A program made the position numbers and the translations under genes. Shown here in pieces: positions 1 through 9,281 of a stretch of DNA of 23,700 nt (within the stretch, counting starts at the first letter, position 1; every line of letters begins with the position of its first letter). Source of the stretch: Coptodactyla brooksi. Lineage: Eukaryota > Arthropoda > Insecta > Coleoptera > Scarabaeidae. The notes beneath the pieces are model-generated. The model saw only the letters and a program-made list of their open reading frames with translations. It ran no database searches and had not been told where the DNA came from. The stretch spans positions 1 to 23,700 of the forward strand of contig JAWQRM010000362.1 of the NCBI GenBank assembly GCA_033557675.1, given 5' to 3'.

Positions 1-62
1 AAATCAAAACCCCTATCAATATAATTGATAGGTGAATACAGGTGAAGGAAGGCGAATAACTG

Positions 63-420
63 ATGCTAATGAACCAGGAAATAAGATATGTGGTGGAACG
101 TGAAAACATCATAGCATTTATTAAGAAACAGAGACTTAGATGGATTGGACGAGTGATTAGAAGGAATACAGATGATATCATAAGAAAATTATATGACGAG
201 GCTGACAAAAAATAGACCCTGAGGCAAACCGAAGACTAGATGGGAAGACCAGGTACATAATGGTACCAGACCTCTCGGGGTACAACACTGGAGGAGATTG
301 AGCAGAGACAAAGGGGATCGCAGAAGAAAAATTAAAGAATTTGATAGCAGCCAGATATGGCACAGGAGAAACAAAATGAAAAACGGATTGATCCGCCACA
401 AAAAGATCAGCTCCATAAGA
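63..420 (+). pseudogene. 3' tail of a LINE (endonuclease/reverse transcriptase C-terminus), decayed
   Basis: An open stretch at 63-215 encodes a peptide containing KKQRLRWIGRVIRRNTDDII. This matches the basic 'RLRW-GH-RR' segment that follows the reverse transcriptase in RTE/Jockey-like LINE polyproteins of insects. After a stop at 213-215 and frame changes, the last block of the same family can still be read: a W-EDQV piece near 240-255, then LGVQHWRRLSRDKGDRRRK near 275-330. The order and spacing fit the extreme C-terminus of such an ORF. The reverse transcriptase itself would lie left of the window. The copy is dead. Clade assignment between RTE and close relatives is uncertain from this short tail. 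Confidence 0.65.
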
Positions 421-1385
421 GAGCGGCTCTCGTTCCAACGAAATGTATAGCCTTATTATTGTCAATAATTTATTGCACTGTTCAATATTGATAAATATAC
501 AATTGTACGGTCAAAATCTCATTAATGTAATAAAATCAAAGTTTCGAAAATATTGCTTAAAACAAGTTGACCCTTTCGCGACGGCTTTCGAAAAGGCAAG
601 TTATAGTTAAATTTTGAATTATTTTTATTAGAGACTTTATATTATTTACCCTATAACTTGAAAACAAATACAAATCGGATAAGAACAAATGAGTTTTTTT
701 ACATTTATTTTTATGTATATAATACACTCTTGAAGTTTGATATGATTTTGAAAAATAGGAGTTTTTATATAATTTACACAAAAACTATGGTGTCTTTCAA
801 AAAGATTTATTCTAACCTATCAAGTTTGACAGATGTCAAACTTGCGAATACTGATTCTTGGTTTATGCTAAATTTATAACTCTTCTATTACAAAAACAAG
901 TTATACCGATAACTTGTTTTTGAAATAGAAGATATAGATTTTATCTATAGATACTAGATTTTATCTATCTGGATATTAAATTCTAAACAACCTGTCTGAA
1001 TTTCCACTTTTTTATTTTGTTGGGATTTTCTTATGTCATTATCCATATTTGTAATATTAATAAGCTTAAATAAATGGGGCATTTTAGAACCCCATTACTT
1101 ACAAATATCCTCGAATAAAAATTCCTTCTAGAATTTCAACATCGAATACAAAGTTTATTATTTATTATTTAATCGTAATATAAAGTATGTTCCAAAATGT
1201 ACATCGTACATGGCTTTCTCTTACCTGATCCCTAGCGTAAATATAAAAAAAATGTAAAAAAAATCGATTCGTACCTGTCATCTTTTTCCAAAAATGTATA
1301 ACAACACCCAAACGGTGCGATTTAGAACTGATGTATAATATTTAAAGAGGCCCTCAAGTCTTACAAGGACTTCAAAAATATCATA
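421..1385. other. AT-rich stretch without a recognised gene
   Basis: No reading frame here looks coding and no transposase or reverse transcriptase motif is visible. The only structure I can support is the strong hairpin at 881-932, listed separately, followed by the short direct repeat tagattttatctat (near 936-950 and 956-970). Confidence 0.5.
881..932. repeat. 24-bp inverted repeat (hairpin), possible foldback/MITE core
   Basis: The arms at 881-904 and 909-932 are reverse complements with one mismatch and are separated by a 4-base loop (905-908). The arm contains acaagttat, and related words (acaagttga, gcaagttatag, ataacttg) recur between 560 and 660, so the hairpin may be the end of a larger decayed foldback element. 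No target-site duplication is evident. Confidence 0.6.
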
Positions 1386-1455
1386 ATATACAGGGTGTTC
1401 CATTTAAAAATCTGAAATTTAACAGTTTTTAGAATAAACCGAACACCCTATATAT
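1386..1455. repeat. Short inverted repeat of the 'cagggtgttc' type
   Basis: The 15-mer at 1386-1400 (atatacagggtgttc) is the reverse complement of 1441-1455 with one mismatch, enclosing 40 bp. TA-flanked cagggtg ends are common at mariner/Tc1 derivatives in insect genomes, so this may be a tiny internally deleted element. Its interior does not match the long-TIR mariner copies elsewhere in the window. Confidence 0.45.
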
Positions 1456-1556
1456 TCGAAAACTATTTCAAATTGTGAAAAGTTCGATGTAGGTCATAAA
1501 TATATATTATAAATATATATTTTGTTACGAGTTGTAAAAAAATCAAAAAAAAAAAA

Positions 1557-1582
1557 TTAGGTTAAGTTTAGGTTAGGTTAAG
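1557..1582 (+). repeat. Degenerate TTAGG-like microsatellite
   Basis: Tandem ttaggttaag/tttaggttagg words resemble the insect telomere unit TTAGG. The run is very short and imperfect, so it is an interstitial or chance repeat, not a telomere. Confidence 0.4.
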
Positions 1583-1669
1583 TATTGTGACAAGATTATA
1601 TAATAATTAGCTTGTATGTAAAGTATTGTTTTACTCAGTCTAACGTGGTAGTCTAAAAACGACTTACAG

Positions 1670-2035
1670 ATGGACGAACGGACAGACAAACTCTTTCTCT
1701 TAAGAGAAAGTAAAAAAAAAGAATTTTACGTAACAGAAGAAAAATTGGATTTGATTAGAAAACTGGATCAAAATTAAAAACACTTGCTCATTCCAAGAAA
1801 AGAAACGATTTTGATTACGATTGTACCAGATATAATACAGTTTCATATTGACATGACAAACAATCAGTTACAATACAGTACACAAGACATCCATCAATTA
1901 GTTGAATAGTTAAATGATGACCTACGTTCAGAAAGTAGAAGAAAGAAGCAAATCGTAGAATAATTGGGAATTAAAATCGCGGTAGCCGTTATTCATGAAG
2001 TGGAATTATGGTCAATTATTTCTGTACCACAATAA
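1670..2035 (+). pseudogene. Possible decayed reading frame, unknown
   Basis: From the ATG at 1670 one frame runs for 122 codons to a stop at 2033-2035 with only three internal stops, fewer than expected in DNA this AT-rich. The conceptual product is charged at both ends (MDERTDKLFLLRESKKK at the start; LRSESRRKKQIVE later). I recognise no domain. It could be a relic of a mobile-element ORF or chance. A perfect 18-bp palindrome, ctttctcttaagagaaag, lies inside it at 1693-1710. Confidence 0.2.
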
Positions 2036-2190
2036 TTTTATCCGCATAATTCCTCGTAAATATCCTATATTCCCACGCACCGTAACCATTACTGGCGACC
2101 TCCGTATACAATGCCCTGCAAAAGTATTCGCATAGTTCGTTCATTTAAGCCCTGTTGCTTAAAGCATTCTTAACTTGATTATTAGTTAAG
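2036..2190. other. Short spacer with small hairpin next to the LINE 3' end
   Basis: No coding signal is seen. An inverted repeat ttcttaact/agttaagaa occupies 2167-2175 and 2184-2192, at about the place where homology to the neighbouring minus-strand LINE ends. It could belong to the LINE 3' untranslated region. Confidence 0.3.
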
Positions 2191-3790
2191 AACGTGTTAA
2201 GTAAATACTTATGTACTTAATCCTGAAGACCCATTCTACTGTTAAGTGTAGGGTTGTGTACAGTTGAGTTTCGTGGGTCTCTCTTCCATAGCTGTTTCCA
2301 CTTTCCTTTGTCCTTGCATATTTTCTTTGCTTCCCCCCACTTCTCTCCTCTTGTCTCATATGCCTTTTATACTTCTTCTTTCCAGGTTTTTCTTGGCCTT
2401 CCCTTTCTCCTCTTTCCCAGGTCTCTTGCTTCCAATATTTTCTTAGCCAATCTTTCTTCATCCATTCTTGCTATGTGTCCAAATCATCTTAATTGTCCTC
2501 GTTGTATGGTTATATAGTTTTTTGATTCCTTATTTTTAATTCTTCTAAAAAATCTCATTTCCATACTGTTCATTTTGCTTCTCTGTCTCTCATTCGTGGT
2601 CCACGATTCACAAGAGTTTGCCAGCATTGGATTCACTACTTTCCATATCACGTCTACTTTTACTCCCTGTGGAATTTCCTTCTTACTTAGAAACCACGCT
2701 TTTATTGCATTTTTTACTCTTCCCGATTTTGATATTCTCTCATTGACTTCATCATCCAAGGTTCCTTTGTTGTTGATAATTCCTTCTAAGTATTTAAATC
2801 TGTTAGTTTGTTCTGTCTTGCTTTTCGATTTTTATATTATGGGCCCCGCTTTCGTTACTTATTATCATTTCATATTCATCTCGTTTAGATGTTTTCTAAT
2901 TCTATTCACATTCTTTTGTAATTTTTCTTCTGAGTCTCTGAATACCACTCTATCATCTATATGCATAGCTTAGCTCTGCAATCTGTACCTTCCCCATCTT
3001 CCAGTAGCCCACGTCGTAAGGTTTCAATAATTTCTTATACTTTTTAATCGCTTCGTATAGCATTATGTTAAATAGTAGAGGACTGAGTGCACATCCTTGC
3101 TTGAACCTATTCCTGCATCTGAACATGTCCAATTTTTCATTTAATAATAAAGATCTGGTCTTGTATCCCTCTCCCGGTTCGAAACCCCTTTCGAAACTCC
3201 TTTTTACAAATTGGGCACATTACACCTATTTTCCAATCCTTGGGGGTCTTCTTTTTTCTTCTTATGTCATTCAGAAGTATCAGTAGCTCTTTTAATACAA
3301 AGTCACTGAGTGCTTTTATCATTTCTGCGGTAATTTCATCGTCTCCAGGCGCTCTCCCGTTTTTCGTGTTTTCAATAGCCTTTCTCAATTCTTCCGTTGT
3401 TATGTGTTTTTGATCTAATTCTTCGTTATCATTTGTTTCTTGCGTTGCCCTTTCTGCATTTTGAATTACTCCATCCTCTTCTGTTTCTTCATCTTCTAGG
3501 AGTGTCTAATAGTATTTTTTCCGTATCTCCATTATCTTCTCTTCATTGATAACTACTTTTCCGTTTTCATCTTTCATATTTTTAATGTGTTTTGCTTTCA
3601 TGACTAGAAGAAAAGCAGAAACTCCTTTGAAAAAGAGTCTCTGGTTTTTTTCGGGTTCTCTCCAGGTTTGTTCTTTGCTAGCTTTTACCCATTCTTTGAC
3701 TTTATGTGTGTCAATTTATATTTACTTGTTTACTGCTTGTTTATACTGGGTTAATTATATTAATTTTCATTCATTTAGAGAACAGTGAAA
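2190..3790 (-). pseudogene. RTE/Jockey-like LINE: reverse transcriptase plus C-terminal region, 5'-truncated
   Basis: Read on the minus strand, this is the pre-RT linker, reverse transcriptase and C-terminal tail of a non-LTR retrotransposon. The linker lies at about 3780-3400 and the RT entry at 3388-3137 (NGRAPGDDEITAEMIKAL). A deletion then fuses 'PICKKEFRKGF' to the GRGIQDQIF block, removing roughly 30-40 residues. The palm block KQGCALSPLLFNIMLYEAIK is near 3100-3040, the YA/DD active site near 2970-2951, the thumb region is at 2759-2484 (VNERISKSGRV; CESWTTNERQRSKMNSMEMR), and the tail GKRRKGRPRKTWKEE lies near 2420-2370. The active-site motif is split by a frameshift, and there are several other stops. 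The endonuclease domain is missing, which is the usual 5' truncation of LINE insertions. It cannot be functional. Confidence 0.85.
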
Positions 3791-4640
3791 TTTATATACT
3801 ATGCAAAAGAACCACTTGCATTTAATTCCATACAGTACATGAATACGGCGTTTGAAAAACTACCCAGCCATACCAAGAAATGACAGCTGTAATATTTTAA
3901 TACTTTTGAAAGCCGCTGTACATGCAGCGTCTGCCCCAACCAATATTTCTCCCGCATGCAATATCGTGTTACAGTTTTCATCATCGACGGCAATTGTTTC
4001 TTTTTACTGGTTCCATACTATCCATGGGAAAAGGATGAACGGTATGGAGGACCGTTGCTAATGCCCCGTGAAGGATGCCGTAGAGGTCGCACCAGTCGTC
4101 ATTTGTAACCCGCCGAAATGGCGAATAAAGAACTGACCCTCAACTTAGTTTTGTTGCATAAACTGTTTGCTAGGGGTGCGAACGGAGCCACGTGGCTCAT
4201 TTGTTAATGTTTCCGGTACGGCAACCGTTAACGTCGATAAATATTATTACTCTCTCGTAATATCCTGCACATTGAGCGGTGCACATCACGTGCTGGCAGT
4301 ATGTATGCGCTTTTTTACTATTCGAGCTATGGCAAATGCAAGTGGTGGTATGCGGCGCATGATTTATGATGGTTTCTTTGTGGGTTATTTATGGCAAAAA
4401 AAGTTTAGTTGGTTCATGTGTTTGCGCCGTAAGACAAATTGCGATTCCCATTGATTACGGCACCTTAAAGATAACTGTACATTTATCTATCCAAGGTATA
4501 AGATCTTAGAGTATAAATATCTAGATCATAGACAGTTATAATATTCTTAATAAAACGCGATTTTTTTTCATTTATTATTACTTGAACTGAATTACCTGGG
4601 AACGCACAATGCCTTCTATGAGAACTGAAATAAATGTCAG
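3790..4640. other. Unexplained segment, locally GC-richer
   Basis: No recognised gene. On the minus strand, about 3985-3890, an open stretch encodes ETIAVDDENCNTILHAGEIL and runs on through GADAACTAAFKSIKILQLSF to a stop near 3867. The compositional impression is coding-like, but I cannot name a family. On the plus strand 4167-4454 is open for 95 codons with unremarkable composition. The part from about 3990 to 4450 is visibly richer in CpG than its flanks and contains CACGTG boxes near 4190 and 4287. It could be a host exon or promoter fragment, or an old element. Confidence 0.3.
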
Positions 4641-4857
4641 GATTAATCTAAAAAACAATTTTAAGTTTAAATCAATCAAATTAACAGAATAATGTAGTCA
4701 CCTGGATTTAAAACAAAAGATAGTTACAATCACTGTTTGGCTTTGACAGAAGTTGTAAATGCTACAATAAAAGTACGTCTTTGTATTCTTTGCAAACAGT
4801 ACTAACTAAATACAGTATTAATTAATTTATTATCAGTATTATCTAATCTCATACGTA

Positions 4858-5869
4858 ATGGCACCGTTGACCAAAAAGAAACGAATTGTAGTTCTAATGA
4901 TGATTGGGTATGGCGACCAAGTTGGAACTCATCAAGAAGTGTGTCAACTTTTCGGCGAGAAATATCCTGATCAACAAATAAGCCAATCAACGGTTAGTAG
5001 AATACAAACTAAATTTACAGAACATGGTACTGTAGACGATCTTCCAGACGATCATCTACTATACACATCGCTTTAAACCACAATATCAACCATACTTTAC
5101 TACTGAATCTTCTTAAAATGCAGAAATTTCATCCTCACAAGGTAAAATTGGTCCATGAATTGCCAGAGGATGACTTTGATCGCAGACAAGAATTTTGTGA
5201 ACAAAAAATGAAAATTTGTAATCGCGATCCGATGTTCCCCCATCGTATAGTATTCTTTGATGAAGCAACATTTTCTTTTAGCGAAACTGTCAATAGACAG
5301 AATTGTAGATATTGGGCTAGGGGAATCCCCAATTGATGAGGGAAGCCCACACCCAGTATCCCCAAAAGCTTAACGTGGGCCGGAATAATCAGTGACAGAA
5401 TTTTAGGAACTTACTTTTTTGAAAATAATTTAACTGGGGAAAGATATCCAGAACTTTTACAATTCGACTTAATACCTGCATTAGTGGAGTTATTCCCGAA
5501 CGCAAACGACCCCGACGTGCCAAACAATAATATTTGGTTGCAACAAGACGGTGCTCCACCACACTATTCTGGTCATGTACGACGCTATGTGGATGAAGAG
5601 TTTCCAGGGAGGTGGGTAGGAAGAAGAGGGCCAATGGAATGGCCGGCTAGGTCGCATGATCTAATGCCACTGAACTTTTTCCCATGGGGGCACTTAAAAA
5701 TCAAGGTATACAAAAATGGGCCCAACAATTTAGAAAATCTCAAACAAAAAATTCGACATGAGTGTACCTTAATACGCTTCGATCTATTCAGAATGTGACT
5801 ACTGAGTTTTATAACCGTATTGAGTATTGTCAGTTGGTACAGGGTCGTCAGTTTGAACATTTAATGTAA
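4858..5869 (+). pseudogene. Mariner transposase (rosa-like), broken
   Basis: The start ATG at 4858 opens an N-terminal helix-turn-helix region (ISQSTVSRIQTKFTEHGTVD). A deletion of about 80 bp near 5050, judged against copy 2, removes the linker. The catalytic core follows: VFFDEATFSFSETVNRQNCRYW with the first acidic D at 5259-5261, a frameshift near 5330, then WLQQDGAPPHYSG with the second D at 5547-5549. After 41 intervening residues comes the third position, which is AAC (Asn) at 5673-5675 in MPLNFFPWGH instead of the expected Asp. Another frameshift lies near 5790; the C-terminus ends FEHLM at 5869. The D-41-D spacing matches the rosa branch of mariner. The protein is dead through frameshifts, a deletion and loss of the third catalytic residue. 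Confidence 0.85.
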
Positions 5870-6013
5870 TTAATTTTTTATTATCTAAAAAATTTTATTT
5901 AATGACTTTTGTGTTTTTGATACAATTAATGTTTAGCATTTTGTAACTTTTAAACGAATTAGTAAATTTCCGTTTTATTTTCCATAACAAATAAATATAA
6001 TACCGTTATCGAT

Positions 6014-6351
6014 TTTTGTTTTAAATCCAGGTGACTACATTATTCTGTTAATTTAATTGATTTAAACTTTAGAGCCGTTTTTTCCATTTTTTTCCAATGT
6101 AATCTATTCAAAATTATACATTGTTGAGAGCAGATTAAAAAAACTCCACCGAAATAAAGAATAAAATTTATAGGTTGTCGTTAAAAAAAATATTGATGAC
6201 ATCATTATTCAAAAAACAAGTGAGAAAAAAAATTAAAAATCATTTAGAAGAATACGTCCTAATTTAAATCGATATACCCCTTTCAGGAGTTTTCCCAAAA
6301 CCGAACATTAACGGAGTTATCGAATTTATCCCTTCCTCGATTTTCACGCTG
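6014..6351. repeat. Right long inverted repeat of mariner copy 1
   Basis: About 340 bp, homologous to both terminal repeats of copy 2. It starts with ttttgttttaaatccagg and ends with the tip cacgctg before TA. It includes the conserved patches agagccgtttttt, ctccaccgaaataaa, attgatgac and ggagttatcgaatttatcc. Confidence 0.8.
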
Positions 6352-8430
6352 TATATTAATCTGTAGATATGTAGATGAAGAACGCACTCGCCGTCTATGA
6401 GGCGATAGGTCAGCTTGCCAGAATAAAAAAATAAAAAAAAATATTTTATTTTTATTAAAAAGCAAAATACATTCTAAGAACTCGCTTGAGTATAACAAAA
6501 TAAATTCTAAATTTAGAAATTAAAAAATTACAAGTGCGCGACCCTGCGTGACCAAACAATTTCCCAACCTTTCATAGAAATCGCTTCTAACATTAGAAAT
6601 CATTTCGGGTGCTGTAAGAATTTGTTTTGTGGATGATTAAACTTTTTCTTTTTTTTAATAATTTACATTTATTAATACAATATCTCTTTTCACCGTTTGT
6701 ATTTTCCGACATGGTAAACGTGTCGCAGTCGACTACCTCAGCGACTCTTCGTCTCGGCGTCCTTTTCGCGCGGACATCTAGCGGTTGTTTTCCGAATTTG
6801 ATTTTTGGTGTCGATAAGTCGGGTTCTGTATTTCGCTGCTGGCGCCGTGTACTGTCGGTGGACGTTGGCGATAATTTCTTTGTTCTACGCTTGATTAGAT
6901 TTGCGTGGCGCTAATTTCTTTAATTTGAATGGCTTGCTTACCTTCGATTGTCCTCCCTCCTGTAGCCTGGTTATCGTTTGACGTCGTTTTCTTTTGGGAA
7001 AATTGCTTTCTTTCAGCACTGTCATTTTTCAGTACTGAAAGTACTTTCAGGTTGGTAATTATACATCCTCTTTTTCTTCTATAAGAGCGGGTTTTTCTTT
7101 TTTTGAAGTACTCTTTTCCACTCGGATACGTAAGTGTACAATTAGCTGCTGCCATCGTTGAATTTTCTTTATAGAGGAGACTGTGTAAGTTGGACCTTTT
7201 CAAAGCCTTTGGAAAACCCTACGAATCGCGTGTGTCGCGGGTAACCATCTGCACTACTCCAAGTTGGGGGACGTTCCGTAGTATTGGTTTTTCTGGATTT
7301 TTGGAATTGTGGACTACACCCTTTCGATCATTTGTCGGATTTATCTATAAGAATCATCGATTACATTGGACCGCTTAAGTCCTGAAGGTGAGTGAAGATG
7401 CAATTATGTTTCCTCCAAGGGGATTTCATGTGTATTTTTCGCCTAAGTGTCGTATTTCTGCGTTTCTTACTTAGGTCCTTTACTTGACCATTACCTAGCG
7501 TCCTCACGCCATTTTGACGTATGGGAGTGGCCGTATTTTTTTGTTGTCTCCATCATTCGGTGTTAGACGTGGATGAGCGACCATCATCTTCGTGGCCGTC
7601 GAATTTGCCGTTGCTTAAGATGGAATTTTCGTACCGCTGTAGCTGTTCGTATACATGAGAATTATGAACGTCAGCGTTTGGATGTTATTGGACATCGGAT
7701 CCGTAGCTGCACGTGGAGTTTCGGAGGAATCTGGAGCGGTGTCTGCATGTGGAAAAATAATTTACATAATTTTATACAGATATAGAATTTCGATGTATAT
7801 TTCTGTTACTTACCTGATTATTCAAGAATAAAGTTAAGTTTTCTTTACTGTTCATCGTATATTCTTGAATTTTGTGCAACAAGATTAATCTCACTTTTCT
7901 GTTTAGTTCATTGTAAAACTTAATCTTAATATTGCCGTTGCTAAAATATGTAAATTACTGATTCTCCTGATTGGTAGAGTTAACATACTTACAAGCTCCT
8001 TAATTACAAGAGGTTTGGAGCTGATTTACACGTAAAATAACTTTCATTTGCTCTGTTTACATTTGTTGATGGGCAGTATTGTGTTCCCGCTATCGATCGG
8101 GTTTGATTTACAAACGTATCCAGCCTCGCTCAGACAGGAGATGTCATCTATTGACGTAACGAATCTTTTAACGAATATTTTCAATTAGTAATTTGTTAAA
8201 TTTTGTACGTGAACATCGTATACATTCTGTTGATGTTAGTTTGACCGTATATGTGATATTGGTTCACTTGGAAGGAGGTATTTTCATTGTCCATAGCAGG
8301 CGTTTCGTTTTCTCCGCTGTATACAGGTGGATTACAAGAATAGAGTGTCCCGCAATGAAAACGTGGCGCTCATCCTACATCCCTGTTTTTGTTTAGTATC
8401 CACCCCTTTCTCCACTGTTGTGGGTCGGTG
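6352..8430. other. Unexplained region with a GC-richer island (about 6700-7400)
   Basis: I recognise no gene. On the minus strand, 7203-6895 is open for 102 codons and encodes a very basic peptide (KEYFKKRKTRSYRRKRG, then Lys/Gln-rich). It is reminiscent of nucleic-acid-binding N-termini of retroelement proteins but does not match a family I know. The sequence cttcactcaccttcag at about 7399-7384, read on the minus strand, looks like a 3' splice site; on the plus strand the same place reads as a strong donor (aaggtgagt). A small inverted repeat (ttcaagaata/tattcttgaa) lies near 7821-7868. This may be a decayed retroelement or a fragment of host gene. Confidence 0.3.
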
Positions 8431-8560
8431 CCCGGGTACTCTGCGTAATCCAGGGTTTGACGTTCTCCAAGAGAAAAAGTCTAGTATTGGTGTTAGTGTT
8501 TGGGGATAAATCTGGAGACCTTGGCGGGCTATTTAATATCCCCTGCCAATATCATAATTC
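8430..8560 (-). pseudogene. Relic of a Tc1/mariner-type transposase (third catalytic block)
   Basis: On the minus strand SPPRSPDLSP is followed, after a short insertion and frame change, by LDFFSW and a piece resembling the region downstream of the third acidic residue (compare WPARSHDLMPLNFFPWGH in copy 1). The motif order is right for a DDE_3/mariner transposase, but only about 40 codons remain. A possible helix-turn-helix piece (QETRKLLGISKTVIQHIMQ) lies on the same strand near 8660-8600. No inverted repeats were found. Confidence 0.45.
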
Positions 8561-8949
8561 AGCTTAAAAAAGAATTTGTTAAAAAAAATTAATCACACTT
8601 GCATTATGTGCTGAATAACCGTCTTGCTGATACCAAGCAGCTTCCTAGTCTCCTGGCCATTTAAATGTTCACCCTAGATTCCGGCTCAACATGAAGTTTT
8701 TGGGGATATTAATTGACAGATACAAAAAAACAAAAAAAAAATAGAAGGAATAGCGAAAAGATTATCAGGGGAAGAGAAAGAAGCTGAATGGTTAAAAAAT
8801 AAAGAAAATGGATTGAGAAACAAGAAACGTAACGACAAAACAATTTGACCAAAGCATTAAAGAACAAACAGAACATATAAAACCAAACTAGTAGGTAGAA
8901 AATAGTAAAGGGTGCATAAGTGAAACCGAAGAACAGTATACCAGTGTGG

Positions 8950-9281
8950 ATTTGGCAGTTCCAACAGTTGTTGTTTAATTCGGGAAGCGAAATTTAAAAT
9001 GAAGGAGAAAACATATTAGGTGGACAGAAAGTTAAAGAATCCACGCAAGAGAGGAGGTAAAATGGATAATAAGGAAGAGTCAAAATGAAAAGGCAAAGAC
9101 AACATAAACTTAGAACTGTTAAGGCATGGAGGAGACGAAGTGCATAAATAAATATACAGGCTAATAAAAGGAATTGTAGAAGGAGGAAAATACCCAAAGA
9201 AATTCCTTGAATAGTAATTTAAACAGATACCAGCGATATACAACACGGGAGATCAACTAGCATGCATAAATTATAAACGTA
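8950..9281 (+). pseudogene. LINE reverse transcriptase, first part (interrupted at 9281)
   Basis: Degenerate pre-RT and RT entry of a non-LTR element: QQLLFNSGSEI near 8965-9000, then GKDNINLELLRHGGDEVHK at about 9090-9150. Next come IYRLIKGIVEGGKYPKKF and finally IPAIYNTGDQLACINYKRT. These correspond to the 'GKDNI...LI..IW...P..W' and 'IPI-KKGD...C-NYR' blocks of RTE-like reverse transcriptases. Homology stops exactly where the Tigger inverted repeat begins. The next blocks of the same domain appear after the Tigger (11439-11488) and after the Harbinger (16468 on), so this is one LINE split in three. The purine-rich DNA at 8700-8950 is probably its less conserved upstream coding region. Confidence 0.6.

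Larger units (their letters stand above)
4640..6351 (+). mobile_element. Mariner-like element, copy 1 (rosa-like), left end truncated
   Basis: This is a Tc1/mariner-superfamily copy. The inner part of the left inverted repeat (from about 4645; it includes ataatgtagtcacctgg at 4688-4704) matches the reverse complement of 6014-6075. The right inverted repeat continues to G6351, followed by TA at 6352-6353. The outer 280 bp or so of the left repeat, present in copy 2 at 18630-18910, are missing here. The transposase pseudogene lies between. Copies 1 and 2 are clearly of one family and align through the 5' region with few differences. Confidence 0.8.

Noticed and set aside
1386..1455. Third copy of the long-TIR mariner
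   Set aside because: Only the cagggtg tip is similar; the following bases do not match 18630 onward.
1557..1582. Telomere or telomeric insertion
   Set aside because: Only a few imperfect TTAGG-like units, with no long array and no telomere-associated elements.
2254..2973. Plus-strand ORFs rich in Phe, Ser and Leu
   Set aside because: They are antisense shadows of the minus-strand LINE, whose RT motifs are clear.
4167..4454. 95-codon plus-strand ORF
   Set aside because: No motif or family resemblance and no supporting splice or promoter signals. It is kept only as part of the unexplained segment.
8994..9246. Minus-strand ORFs with apparent membrane-like Leu/Phe composition
   Set aside because: They are antisense to the purine-rich LINE RT fragment; the hydrophobicity is a by-product of strand composition.
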